From positions 62,001 to 126,000 of the forward strand of contig CM044858.1 in the NCBI GenBank assembly GCA_024500155.1: DNA of 64,000 bases, written 5' to 3'. The number at the start of each line of letters is the position of its first letter. The first letter of the stretch is position 1. The stretch comes from Chenopodium formosanum (Eukaryota; Streptophyta; Magnoliopsida; Caryophyllales; Amaranthaceae). Below are positions 47,721 to 60,700 of the stretch, piece by piece. Below the pieces are notes generated by a model. It ran no database searches, had not been told where the DNA came from, and saw nothing but the letters and a program-made list of their open reading frames with translations. The translations under genes were made by a program, and so were the position numbers.

Positions 47721-47960
47721 CTCCCTCCATTCTTTTGCGTGCTTCTCTCTATCCGTTTAAATCCGCTCCTTTAAATTCTTCCTTATTGCACATATTCTTT
47801 ATATGAAAAAAAAAACTCCTTTACCCTCCCTTACCCCGTTATATGGGTCCACTAAATCCATTTAATAACGGCCATCTCTCTATACAGCTTTTTGTTGTTT
47901 CTCACTCACTCCTACTCGTACAATCCTACTTCAACCATTGATCAACTTACATAAGGTGAA
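47721..47960. mobile_element. Possible partial Stowaway-like element
   Basis: The left side reads TA-CTCCCTCCATTCTTTTGC, a typical end, and the inside is pyrimidine-rich as in other Stowaway copies. I could not find a matching right end, so the limit is a guess. It lies upstream of PEX11 exon 1, probably within its 5' UTR intron. Confidence 0.35.
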
Positions 47961-49134
47961 TTTGGCCATTGGGCCATTTTTTAAATGAATAATGTTTGCC
48001 AATTACAATAACAATATGATAATAATCGTTGATACAAGGATGATTTGTCTAATAAATATAAAAATTGCTTCACTGAGAACCCTAAAGGTGAATACCATGC
48101 CCGCTGAATCAAACGCTACCGTAACTTCAATACAAGCCCCAACCATACCATAGTTATGTGAAGGCAATTTCCAACTGTACATCACTTCTTATTCCCCAAA
48201 AACAGGGCTGAGTACATTATATATGAACATTGCTTCCAACAAAGAAAACAAAATACTTACCAAAACCTTGATCACTAATTAGTGGTATGTTCAAGGACCC
48301 CTAATAAAGTTTAGTATTCTGTCTCACAACACAGCCAATGAGAGCTAGCTCGAGAAGCCTAAGCAGATAACATCAGTTATTTTTTAATACTACATTAAAG
48401 TTCTTTCCCCACGAACGGAACAAGAAACATTCAGTATAACATGCATCTATCAAGCTTTCAGAATAACAAGAACCAAACGCCCAACAAGCTTTCGGAACAA
48501 CCACAATAAACACCTATACAAAGATTTTATAACTAAAGAATCACACATGGGATATCAACATATTCTCCATATCTGACATGTTAAAGGTTATGAGCTGAAT
48601 ATAGCAACACAAACATTTTCTCATTTTTTTAATCCATCAATTGTAAAGCTTTTAAATGATCAAAAGATTCAAAACCATAAATTACAACAAAATTCTAATC
48701 AAATTGATGACCCAGATACAAATCAATAAGATCTTTCAGGATAAAACAATTCCCACCACCAAAATTTCTCACTCCTCAAAGTTGACCAACAACCAAACAG
48801 GGCAAACACCCCTCCTCCCAAATAATAAAAATCACCCACAAAAATCATAACCCAGAAACAGAAATTTCTAGCGGAGTCAAAAACCACAAATGTTAAGCAA
48901 ATCAGACATGTAAATTCTAACAAATGATCAATAAAAACACAAACAAGAAAAGCTAAAACCCTTAAATTACCTCAAAAGAAGGGTGAATTAAGATGTAATT
49001 AAGAGGGAAATTAATGATGCAAACAAATTAGGGTTCTAGGTAATCAAATCAAAGAAAAGGGAAGAAAGATGTAAATTACCTGAGAAAAATCTTGGGAAAT
49101 TGCAAATGATGTTTGATTTTCTCTCTCCTCCTGC

Positions 49135-51439
49135 AGGTCGCGGGAGATGGATTTATCTTTAATTTTTATTTTATTTTTTCTGGGAATTATCAAATATTGA
49201 GCGTCAGAAGTGAAAGAAAAGACGCTAAAAATTTGATAAGGCCTTGTTTGGTCTCTATTTTTTTCTTGCTAAACAACAAATTTGGGTTTTTGCTAAAAAA
49301 AAAAAAATTATTAGTAATTTTTGAAATATCTTAAATTAGATTATCCAAATTGCTTGATATTTTTTAACTAGTAATTTATATTTTGGTTGCTTCATATGAA
49401 AAAGAATAGCTCCCTTCAAGTATAATTTGGTATTAGTCATCCATTAATTTCATTGACTTTGATTGGATGGTTGTGATGGGTCAAATTGTTTGTTCAAATA
49501 GTTATTCTTCTTATGTTCTCCCTTGGTGATTATTAGTACCACGTACGTGTAGTTAGATTTATCGATTTGGTTATACAATCGGGTTTGGGTGATTTGGTGT
49601 CATGTTGAGTCAATTCGACAACTCTAAAGTACAAGTATGGAGTATTAGTAAATGAATATAGGCATGGGAGGTTAGGGTGGGTGACAATGGAAGTTTATAA
49701 TGCTATTGGACTATCAGACAATGGGGTAGTTAATAATCAATACAAAGATCTAAACTCAACAAGATCCTATATTTAAATTGATGTGAATAATATGATTGGG
49801 AAAATGTATATGAAAATTTAAGTGATTCAATCTCCTTCAATACCACAAACTCCCTTGTGTTGTAGAATGATGAGCGTAAAAGTATGGCTAAACATTTGGG
49901 CATAAATCATTGCTACTCCTGGGTGTCACATAGATCATTTTGGCCCAACACACATTGGTCAATCTAATCTAACATGGGCATCATTGACAATGTGTGCAAC
50001 AATGCTGCCGTTGTGCTCTTTCACATATTCATAATACACTGGAAAATAAATATAAAGAGATACATATGTACCGATGTCCGCAACATTATTACTTTAGTTA
50101 AAATAGCATGTTATTCTGATTGAATAGATGAAACAACCCACTTCCGGATTACCTGGTCCTGATTAGCTGCATGATTTAATCAACAAAAAGGGTTTTCGTC
50201 TCAAAGAGTTATAGTAGGGCCTTGGTCATAACTTCTGGTATGTAACACATACTATATTATGTCACAGAATTTTGTGGCCGACGGTCCAATAAACCTTTAT
50301 TTTATCGTCCATTATTAAAACTCCATACTTCATACAACGGTACGAGTACAAAATTATTAGTACTAGTACTAAACTAATACTCATTGGCCCTAGCTGACAA
50401 AATTGGTAACTGCAAGGAAATAGCGGTATATGTTCTTGGTACTTGCACAAACAAATCTGATCAAACTGATTAATACCTTGCAGTACACACTAATTTGGAA
50501 TGGTCTTCAGTAGTTCAGTCTTCTGTTTACAACCGGTTCACAAAGGTTGCATGCTTGAGATGAAGGTTTAACATGACTCATACGAATACATCTCATGAGA
50601 AACACATTCCATCTACCCCCCGGGTTTGGTAATTATCCAACATACGCCTTATGTCCTAACAAACCAAACCTACAACCGAGAGTACACTCTCAGAATTTCA
50701 TGTTCGGAAGCCTGAACCATCAACCAGAATCTTATACGAGCATTGCTCGACATTAAGCCAAAACAGAAATTAAAGGAGAGACTTCGATTACACTTTACAA
50801 GCTAGAAAAATATTAGTGAAAGACCAAGAAGCTGACCTGAAGTGGAGGCTGATGTAATGCATTTCAATGATTGTAAACTTGGAAAATCCTTCAAATTCAG
50901 ACTAATAATAATATTCTGACTGGTTTAGTGAACCCCAACAGCAAGTGAGTATAAAGCACCAGAACAATGATTAAACCTTAGAATCTCACACTGGGTTTAG
51001 AATAGTTTTCGTTGACCAACTTTCAACTAAGGCATGCTAATACACTGTCAAACTTTTTATCACCAAATGGATAATAAACTAGCAACTCATAATCTAGAAA
51101 CATAAATTGATCGAGCCTTCGTTTAATTACCTGCTTAAAGACGAGATATATAATTAAACAGTCAATACAGTTCAGGTAGGCAAACAATGCTAGTGATTAG
51201 CTCAAGATAAATTGCTATGACTGGAAACTTTCTTCCAGGATTGAATAACATACTATAAATTATTCTAAGGCACACATACTACTGGATACAATATAGTACA
51301 TGGTTAAACATCGTCAGAACATATAATACTTGCTTAATTAGCTAGTTTACAATCAAGCACCTGCTGTTTCATATAGGTTATGAAACCATCATATGCTAAA
51401 AAGCGTAGTAATAGGACGCAAACTTACATAACTCGGGTC
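49135..51439. other. Intergenic, no gene recognised
   Basis: AT-rich sequence between the PEX11 promoter and the 3' end of the ARM gene. Up to several hundred bases next to 51439 may be ARM 3' UTR. No family-like frame, RNA gene or complete element was found. Confidence 0.55.
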
Positions 51440-53128
51440 TCATTTCCTGCTGAACATGCTCTTCAGTCTACCTCTCTCTAAACGTTCGAGCAGTTTCTTG
51501 GCACCAGGAACATCCATTTCTGACAGCTTCTTTAGATACCCGATTGCACCATACGACACCATGAGCTTCTTGCATTTCTTACTCGATGAGAGGGAAAGCA
51601 GACAGGACACTGCATATTTCTTGGCCGAGTTCTGGGGGTTTGAATCTAGTAATTGAACTAAATTCGGAACACTCTTGTCATCTTTCTTCACTTCCCTACA
51701 ATTATGGGAAAGTGTCATCAAACTTGAAAGTGCCTGAGAAGCAACCTCCCTAGCACCATTTGTCTTGGCCTCGAGCATCTTAATAAGCAATGGGATACAC
51801 CCAACTTCGGCCACCATCTTTTTAACCTCAGTCGAGTTGCAAACCTTGCAAATAGCTGATGCAGCAGCCTGCTGGGCCCCCACTGATCCAGATTTCAAAA
51901 CATGGACTAATCTTGGGAGAAATCCGAGTGATTCAAGTAACTCAATCGAAACAGATGCTACTAGATTCCTCAACGCCCCCATAGCAGACTCCTGAGGTAA
52001 AGGCCCATCTAGGTAAGTCAATAAACTCCTAATTCCACCTTCAGAAATAACAGACCTTCGGAGAGCTTCATTGCTTGCAGTGAGATTCTGCAAGCATTCA
52101 GCTGCATATTCTTTGGATCCTAGCAAAAGGCCACAATCGAGAAGATTGATCATGACTTTAACAATCCCTTCCTCGGCAAGGGTTTGCCTCACTTCAGGAA
52201 CAGCTGATATGTTCTTTAATGTGCAGGCAGACGCGGCTTGTGACACAGAATCTCCTGCTCTGCACATTTCAATCAAGGGTCTAACCCCACCATGCCCAAC
52301 GATGGCTCGAGCTGTTTCAGATGACATTGATAGTCTTTGGAGAGAAATTGTGGCCTTCTCTTTTCCTACTAAGCTGCCTGACTCTACTAGCCTTATAAGA
52401 GGCGGAAGAACTCCTTCCGAAACCAACCAATTCTCACATGACCCTGATTCTGCTAACGAGCATATAACAGTCACGGTTTTCTCCCGAATTCTAGGAGAAG
52501 TTGCTGTGAGAAGCTGCACCAAGGCAGCAATATTGCTCCTTCCAAGAACAGACAATACATTCTTTTCATCCTCCTTCATTATCTCAACAAGAGTGTCAAG
52601 AGCCTTATGTTTTGCCTCCAAGTGCCCAATTTGAAGGCGAGCAAGCAACTCCCTTATGTTGACATGAGCTTTGTGATCTGATTCAGATGATGAGGAAGAG
52701 CTCGACGAAACAGATGGCATCGTAGCCTCACCAAGTACCCCGGTCTTGATCAACAGACCACAATCTCGAAGATTCAAGTCCAATTTCCCTGACAATGAAT
52801 CAAGATCACTCTGCATACGTAGCTTCCCTTCATACTTCTCTTGAATACATATATCAGCTAATTCAATTGCCTCATTCATCGTCTTCGAAACAGCCTGCAA
52901 TTGCTCCTTACAAAGTGTATTCTTCAAGAAGCAAGGATGACTAGATAAATCCGATAAACGAGAAGGGATTTGTTCCAATTTCGATACGATCACCTTCCAT
53001 CTCCCCGGAAATCCCTTAACCTGTCTTGCTTTATTAAGTGCCACAGGAACCAACTCCTGGGCATGTAATAGCCATTGCTCAGCTGTCTGATCATCCACCA
53101 AATCACCACGACCTTTTTCTTCCACCAT
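51440..53128 (-). CDS. Armadillo-repeat protein (At2g45720/At1g01830-like)
   Basis: A single coding exon of 562 residues, starting MVEEKGRGDLVDDQ. In-frame codons continue upstream to a TTG but contain no ATG, so 53128 is taken as the start. Residues about 15-130 form a helical N-terminal region (AEQWLLHAQELVPVALNKAR, GFPGRWKVIVSKLEQIPSRL) typical of this plant group. A serine run (SSSSSSSS) links to about eight to nine armadillo repeats, for example IAALVQLLTATSPRIREKTV, VLPPLIRLVESGSLVGKEKA and GCIPLLIKMLEAKTNGAREV. The tail is basic (LERGRLKSMFSRK). No U-box is present. ARM repeats bind proteins; the role of this family is poorly known. The 5' UTR probably contains an intron, with a candidate donor near 54305. 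Confidence 0.92.
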   Translation of the reverse strand: MVEEKGRGDLVDDQTAEQWLLHAQELVPVALNKARQVKGFPGRWKVIVSKLEQIPSRLSDLSSHPCFLKNTLCKEQLQAVSKTMNEAIELADICIQEKYEGKLRMQSDLDSLSGKLDLNLRDCGLLIKTGVLGEATMPSVSSSSSSSSESDHKAHVNIRELLARLQIGHLEAKHKALDTLVEIMKEDEKNVLSVLGRSNIAALVQLLTATSPRIREKTVTVICSLAESGSCENWLVSEGVLPPLIRLVESGSLVGKEKATISLQRLSMSSETARAIVGHGGVRPLIEMCRAGDSVSQAASACTLKNISAVPEVRQTLAEEGIVKVMINLLDCGLLLGSKEYAAECLQNLTASNEALRRSVISEGGIRSLLTYLDGPLPQESAMGALRNLVASVSIELLESLGFLPRLVHVLKSGSVGAQQAAASAICKVCNSTEVKKMVAEVGCIPLLIKMLEAKTNGAREVASQALSSLMTLSHNCREVKKDDKSVPNLVQLLDSNPQNSAKKYAVSCLLSLSSSKKCKKLMVSYGAIGYLKKLSEMDVPGAKKLLERLERGRLKSMFSRK

Positions 53129-53199
53129 AGCACCTCCTTTTACTAACTCCAACTTTGATTAATCACTTGATCAGCAGAAACTGCAGTCCAATTACAGCA

Positions 53200-54915
53200 A
53201 GATTTTCGACTCAATAACACGAAAAGATCAACCGACACCAAAACAGACAGTACATACAGATTAAACTTAGCAAGGTATCAATCTCAAAGAGAAACACCCA
53301 AATAACAAAAGTAATTAAAGTTTGTAACTTTATGACATACTCCTACAAATATAAAATGGAGTAGTTACAACAAAGAAGTGTCACAGAAAGCCCGTTTTAC
53401 ATAAAAACAACAACCGCCCACCAACAGGAAAATCAAAGTACCTCTAACAAAGCCCCACCATGTGTACTACAACCATTATATAATAACTAGTAAAATTATG
53501 AATTTATCATCCATTTCCCATGAAAGATTAAATCTTTTTTTTTTTTTTTTTTTTCTACAAAAATTGTAGAGGTTTAGACATCATAGTCACTTTGATGGAT
53601 ATTGATTATGATTTTGATATTAATACCTTTTAGATTAATCAAAGGCCGTTAGAGTGAAATAAATCGTCGGCGCCACAAATTTACTAAAATACCCTTTTCG
53701 AATTCAGAGTGTGTAATCTATGATTATAAGGGAAGTAAGAGGTAAAAAGAAAGTATTTTGATGAGATTAACAAGCTATTAACTTCAATTGAGCTAAGCCA
53801 AGTGATATTAAATCTAATTGTAAGGCTAATAATTTTGATAAAGACAAGTTACAAAGGAGATTCCAGCTATATATCTTTTGTCAAGATTAATCCTTGGTAT
53901 AACGTATTTTGTGGGGTTTTGTCTTAGCTTTAAAGAGACGAAATTAGTCTCTTTCTACTAATATATGAGTGGATTTGAATTTTTTCAACCTACCCCACTA
54001 TAATTCTTAGGAAAAATCAAAGCAACAAAGCCAAAATCGCATACAGATCGTCAATTTTCCTTGCCAAACTTATAGAAAGATCATAGATAACATAACGAAT
54101 TTTGCTACTTTTGTCAGTAAAGTCTAGAAACGAGATCAAACCGTCTACATCATTAACCCGTCTAGTAAATGATCAAAGGTGACAAGAATATACAAGTACA
54201 ATTAGACAACACTAAATACAGAAAATTGGGGATTAAAGCAAAAGAGAAACTCTTTAAAGTATTAATTTTTAGTGAAGCAAAAGAATCTAGCATGAAGAAC
54301 TAACCTTTAAGAATCAAAAAATACAGAAGCTTGTAACTTTATCTCAATACAAAAGTAACCACCCACAATAGCTTGATCTTCAAACTTCACCTTCTCTTTT
54401 TCTCTCTAAAATAATAATCAACCATAAATATTAAAGATTTGATCTTTTTGAGAGAAACCCAGATTAATTCCTGAGAAATTCAGAAATACCCAGAATTTTA
54501 ATTTTGTGTTTGAAGAAGAAGGAGAAGAAATGATGACATAAAACGGTCAGCAAAATTTGAAATGGAAGAATCTTTTGAAGTAGAAGAAGAGAGAGTGAAG
54601 TTAATAGTAGTAGAGACAGGAACCCATGTATTTGAATTACTAGTTTTAGTTAGTAGCAACTAGCAAGTGGACAAGGTAACATAAAAAGAAGAGATAGAGT
54701 TATGTGTTATGTGAGGAGACAATAATAGTTATGAACCTGCATTTCAAAAATCAAAACTATATGTTAAAATTAAACAAAAAATTTAAACTTTGCTGTTAGA
54801 TTTTTTTGAAAATTTGTATTATTTTATTTTATTAATTGAAAAGTCAAACGAGACAAATATAAAACTAATACTCGTAGTAGCGTATTTTGTGTGTGACTGA
54901 AGATACCGTGTGGAT
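53200..54915. other. 5' UTR intron and promoter region of the ARM gene
   Basis: AT-rich sequence with a 20-base T-run near 53535. A candidate leader exon lies around 54305-54540, judged from a minus-strand cttaaag|gttagt donor and CT-rich leader. No other gene was recognised. Confidence 0.4.
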
Positions 54916-55108
54916 GGGGTTACTTATGCAGGGGTTACTCGGGTCAATCAGGGGTTACTTAGTTAGGAGTTACTTAGGGGTTACTCGATCAGTTAGGGGA
55001 TACTTAGTCAATCAGGGATTACTCGCTCGGTCGGTCAAGGGTTACTTGGGCAGTTGGGCAGAAGTTACTTGATCGGTCAAAGATTAATCGATCAGTTAGA
55101 AGTTATTC
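54916..55108 (+). repeat. Degenerate minisatellite, unit about 19 bp
   Basis: About ten imperfect units of the form GGGGTTACTYGATCAGTYA, with indels, for example ggggttactcgatcagtta and ggggatacttagtcaatca. It lies upstream of the ARM gene. Confidence 0.8.
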
Positions 55109-55109
55109 C

Positions 55110-57756
55110 TAAATAAATAGCTCCGGTCACACAGTACAACCAGCACATATGAAACTTTAGTGGATGACTACTCAAAGTTTTCTTTTATTAATCTATATGA
55201 GCTTTTGATAATAATTGTGATTAAATTAATTTAATTATTTACACAGTGTATACTTCGTAGTTAGGATCTTGGCATGTTCCTAACACGAAGTAACACTTTT
55301 ATTTAGTTGAAACTTAAAATATCTGATGCATTTAGTAGTAGTAAGAATTAGAGGAATTACTGTTTGGAAGGGTAGAATAATCAGACGGACAAGATTGTTT
55401 CAGGAAAAAGCAAGTATTTGACCGTTGGGATAATTAGTTGATCAAAATATTTGAATTTAATCCTGATTAAATTTCACAGATTTTGAGGTAATCCAGAGTA
55501 TGACGTGGAGGTTGGAGTACAGGTGTTAAGTGGGGACGGCTAATGAGTGCCACTCATGCTCACTTTCTCAACCACGTGTGTTAAGACTTAAAGTTGGACT
55601 GGAAATGCTTTGAGCGTGATCCTTTTTTAATTAATTTTTTTTATTTTTATATTTTTGTTACAAACTCTCAAAGTTGTGAGCCATAATTTTTTTTTTCTTT
55701 TGTATGTAAAACTAAAAAGGTAGGAAATGATTTGCAAAGAAAAAGGTAAAGGTTAATTAAAGATTTGAGGAAAAGTGACTCAATTATTTGACAGTGATAT
55801 CACTGATATGATTTAACATTTGGAAGTGCAACCCCAAAGATTTTTTTTTTTTTTTTACTTCTAATTAACATATTGGTTACAACTTCATAGTATTAAGTAT
55901 TGAAAAAAAATAGTAACATACGGATGCATATCCACTAAAGAGTATTATTTTGCTCATTTGATGATTAAATTAGCAATAATCATCAAAATGACTAGATAAA
56001 TAAACAATATCCTAATGTCCCGAGGCGTTCTTCAGCTAAAAAAAATAAAAAGAAAATTCAATTTTTAAATTTATTTAATAACTGTAGGAACATAGTGAAA
56101 GCCTGGAATTCATTGCATTCCTGAATCCAGGACCTAATGTCCTAAATCGTACAATAATAAATAACCTTCAAATTTGAAAAAAGGGACAAAAAATACATCT
56201 ACTCATAAAACATTAATAATGAGGCATACTGAAAATGAAAGATAAAGATATGATGATAATTGTGGTCCATCAAATTACTATTACCCCTTCACCATTTGTG
56301 GCTAGAAGCTTCACTAATTTATACGTACATTAATTTAATTTCATATCATTCTCATCTTCCCATCTTTGGAACAATATTTCCCAATTTATTACGATTATAG
56401 TATATTTGTATGACCCCATTTTTATTTATTTCGTACGCAAAAGACAACATTAGCTTTCCAAATTATTATTTATAAAATATTGATAGTAACCAATTACCAA
56501 GTATTTGAATTTCGGGAGGCTCCTTTGTTTTATTTCGAGGAGCACACCCAGTTTTGAAAACTGTGGTAATTTAAAGTCTAATCAAGGTCTAATTATGTAG
56601 CTAATAAGCCAATTATACAAGGTATGAACCAGTTTCAAGAAAAGGGTACCTGTTTTTTTTAGTAGATCTTATACAATAATGAGACAATTACTCTATTCTT
56701 CTTTATTGTTCATTTTGAATTTTAAACCATTGTAATAATCGATGTTTTGAAGCTCATATCATTAGTCATGTGATCTTATCAATGGTTATTTATGATCATT
56801 TACGAGTATAGATTATTGTGTTGATGAGATATCTCCGTACTATGCTACTCTCAAGTGTTAGACCTTTACCCGAAGTTGTACTCCATACCAATAGAATAGA
56901 TCTAGAGCTTCTTAACGAGAATAAAGATCATACATTCAAATCCCGTTAAAAAAAATGATGAGATCATATTATGTTCACTAATGACTTACGCTAATAAAAA
57001 TTATCTAAATTCAATAGATGTTCAGTTCTACGCACTTCTGTTTTTTTATTTTTTTTTTATTTTTTTTTTTATTTTTAAGGCTTCGAATCAAACATTTTCA
57101 TAATTAAAATATTGCAAATTGCATTATTCATTATAATATTGGCATTTGGGAGGGGGGTCGAAGATTTTGAAATTGGTTACCTTTTTCACAAAACTGATAA
57201 CTTGAGAAGCGAGAACACAACAGTAGGCATGGTTTTATCCAAAAGCCAGATCGTAACGCTGTTTCCTGTCTGCTATACTGGTATGCATTGCTTGCTGTAC
57301 ACAGGACCACAAATGATAAATATTGTATTCTACGGGTATTTGAGGATAAAATTCTACTACTATTAAGTACTCATACATACATACATACATACATACAGTA
57401 AACTACGGAAAATTACGAGTAAAAACAATCCATAATCTTGAAAATGATTTTGATTTAAATTCAAGCTCGAGTATGTAGCCTAAATCTACCAGCGAAACAG
57501 GAACATATGAAGGGTTGGAAACAACAAAGACAAAAATGAAACTTCTTTGGAAGCAATATCAAATACAATAAGCCACTAACACAAATCAAATTCAATCCTA
57601 AAATGTTGATACAAGCCTTTTCACAAATAAGAAATTACAGCTCTTCTCTAGAAACTGCACTGCCAAATACCAACTCGAGATCATCTCCTTGCTTACCATC
57701 TCAATCTCTCTCAAGACACAGCCCTGTAAATTACTGCTTTATACCATCATCCTTGC
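55110..57756. other. Intergenic, no gene recognised
   Basis: AT-rich DNA with T-runs and a (CATA)n tract at 57371-57397. An 84-codon open frame at 57112-57366 resembles no family I know and has no visible promoter or neighbours to support it. The last 200-300 bases probably form the 3' UTR of the SR gene. Confidence 0.5.
57371..57397. repeat. (CATA)n microsatellite
   Basis: About six to seven copies of the tetranucleotide CATA. Confidence 0.95.
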
Positions 57757-60700
57757 TTAGGATCTCGACCTTTCGCGTGGTGGAGGTGACCTTTCGCGTA
57801 GTGGAGGTGACCTTTCGCGTAGTGGAGGTGACCTTTCTCGTGGTGGAGGTGACCGACTGCATTAATAGTTAAGGTGCAATGAAGTGAGTTCACAGTTGAG
57901 GTGAAGAGAGAACTGAAGGTCATTTTGTTTCACAACAAATATGAATATACAACAGGGGGTTGAGGATTTAAACCTAAGACCTAGTATTCTCATTTCAATT
58001 AGGCCAAGATCTCTTCAGCTGGGTGAACTGGAGGTCTGGAGGTAATAAAGATGGAAACGAGCACATACCTGTGATATCTTCCTCCATTGGCAGGGCCTTC
58101 ATCTTTAACATAATCAGGACTTCCCCGAGTTTCAGGTCTAGAGCGACTACAACAGAATAAAAAACTAAAATTTAAGTCTCCAATTGAGTTGAAGAATGAG
58201 AAATGGAGATAAAAAGGTAGGAGATTAGAACAAACCTGTGGTATCTTTCATTAGCAGGGCTTTCATCTTTAGCATATTCAGGAGTTCCCCTAGCTTCAGG
58301 TCTAGAACGACTGCATCGACAGTATAGGTTAAAAAAAATGGAAGCCCCAAAATTTAGAGAAATGTAGAAAGTCAGGCTGGAGATTAACACAAACCTGTGG
58401 TATCTTCCATTAGCAGGGCTTCCAACAGGAGATCCCCGAGCATCAGGTCTAGAGCGACTAAATCAATAGTATATATGTTACAAAATAAGTCTCCAATTAC
58501 AGAAAAATTATCAAGTCAAAACAGTCAGATTGCAGATTTACACAAACCTGTGGTATCTCCCATTAGCAGGGCTCTCATCTCGGACGTATTCAGGACTGCC
58601 TCTAGCTCCAGATCTGCCACCATTGCCATAGTCAGGGCTGCCTCTGTCCCTGCGAGTTCCATAGTCTGGACTACCCCTCTCCCTGCGATATGGACTTGGA
58701 GATCTTCTACGGTAACTTCCTCTCTCAGGAGACAAGTCCCTGCCCCTTCTATCAGGACTGTGACCATTGCTTCTATCATCATCTCGAATGGCATACTCCA
58801 CAGTTATAACCCTGTCCATAAGCTTGCTGCAAGCAACCAAATAGACAACCATCAGAAAAGTTACAGAATGATACACGCAGCAAATCCAATGCAGACTATT
58901 GAATACTCATGCAATAGTTAGTTAATGATCTTATTAACAATAAGCTCAGATTAGAAAAACTCATTATGACCACATGATAAACCACTTCTCTATGACTTTG
59001 ACATGACCATATGAGTCTCAACACTTTAATACAATTTCAACCTCTCATTAGCCATTCTAAGGTGAAACAAGTTGCTTAAATAGTCAATTTGACAAGCACT
59101 TAAATCAAGTGAGTTCCTGTGGCAGAAAGCAGTGAATGTGATACTTCTAGCATATGGTACATGAAAGGTATAATTGAATGTTCCAAATTCTAGGCATCAG
59201 ACACAAACAAGAAGGATGCCTTTTATTCATAGTAACATAAATCTAAAAACCATAATTACATCATATATTAGCTGCAGAATGTATATAAAATTTCAAAGAA
59301 AGCCAAAAATACTTCCAGTATAGAGGGGAAAGAAACACAAAAATCAAAATACTTTATTGTTCCCAACCTCATGTTTGTAGCTTCCAATGCTCTAGTGGCA
59401 TCCTCCAGGGTTTCATACTGAATGAATGCAAAATTTCTCCTAATCCTTATGTTGGCAATTTTTCCATGTTGATCAAAGTGCCTTTCCAAATCCTTGGACT
59501 TAGTATAGATAGGGTCAAAGTTAATGACAAACAGGGTTTTAGAAGGTTTGTCATTAGCTGCAGGTTTTCTAGCACCGCCACCACCAGGCCTTCGACTGTC
59601 ACGTTCTTGCTGCAATTCAAAATCAACTTATGTTTATACAACCTAACTCAGACTGCTCAAAATATGTGAAGATACCAACAAATAACAGACAAAAATTCCA
59701 ACTTGGTTTCGGATTGGACAACCAAAAAAAAAAAAAAAAAGAAGCAAACTTTGGATTTCACACAAGGTAAAGATGCCAGATGATCTAAACAATAAAGGTG
59801 TACAAACTGAAAAACGATGTGGAATCTAAATGACTGTTGATACCTTAGTCCACTCAACCCGAAGACGCCGCCCTTTCCTCCCAAACTCGGCTCGGTCAAG
59901 TCTTCTAATGGCATCATCAGCGTCTTTCTCATCTTCCATATAAACAAATGCAAACCCTGCAAATTTAAATTATTAGTTCTGTACATATAATTTTCAAACA
60001 AACAGTTATTACAACAGCAAATTGATGATTCATTAAACCTGCCGTGGCCATATTAAAGACTAGGAAGTAAAAACAACACCTGCTACTGAATGTGAAGTCA
60101 TCATGAATTATTGTTGATACATGTCAGGAATTGAAGACTGGACAAGAGGCATGATAAATGAAAAAGCAATGAGTGTCTCAGGAATTATGTTTGTGCCAAG
60201 CGATCAGATTGGCTCTTGAAGTAAAACATAGGAGGATGGTGCGTGGGCACAATGCAGAAAGAAAATGCAGAGAGTCCCATCCATCCAAGATACATATGGA
60301 TAATCCAAAGAATCCTGCGCCAAAGAAATTATTGAGTGCAGGGTTCTATAGATTGAAAAGATGCTTGTCTGAAAGGGAAACAATACACACATCTATCCAA
60401 GAATTTTTTTTTTCAAGAATGCGTTGACCCTTCCAGAAGCTTTGGTGTTATATTCATAAGTATGACGGAGTCATCAATCACATTACTCTGCCAGAAGCAG
60501 CAATCACAATGCCAATTTGATAATGAAGAGAAACAGGAAAATGTCTACAGTTTACGAAGTCCCTGGTGCACTAGAATTTGATGATGTAGAATCAGATAGT
60601 TCCTATTATTCAGTAAGTTTTGACAGCAGTCATATAGGTTGCTGATGCCTGATATTGCCATGGTGGGTCATATAGGTTGCCTTCTGATGGTTGTACACTT

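Noticed and set aside
56900..56950. tRNA-like T-arm (cattcaaatcccgtt)
   Set aside because: No acceptor stem, D-arm or anticodon arm can be fitted around it.
57112..57366. 84-residue open frame between the ARM and SR genes
   Set aside because: No similarity to a known family, no recognisable promoter, and AT-rich composition like the surrounding intergenic DNA.
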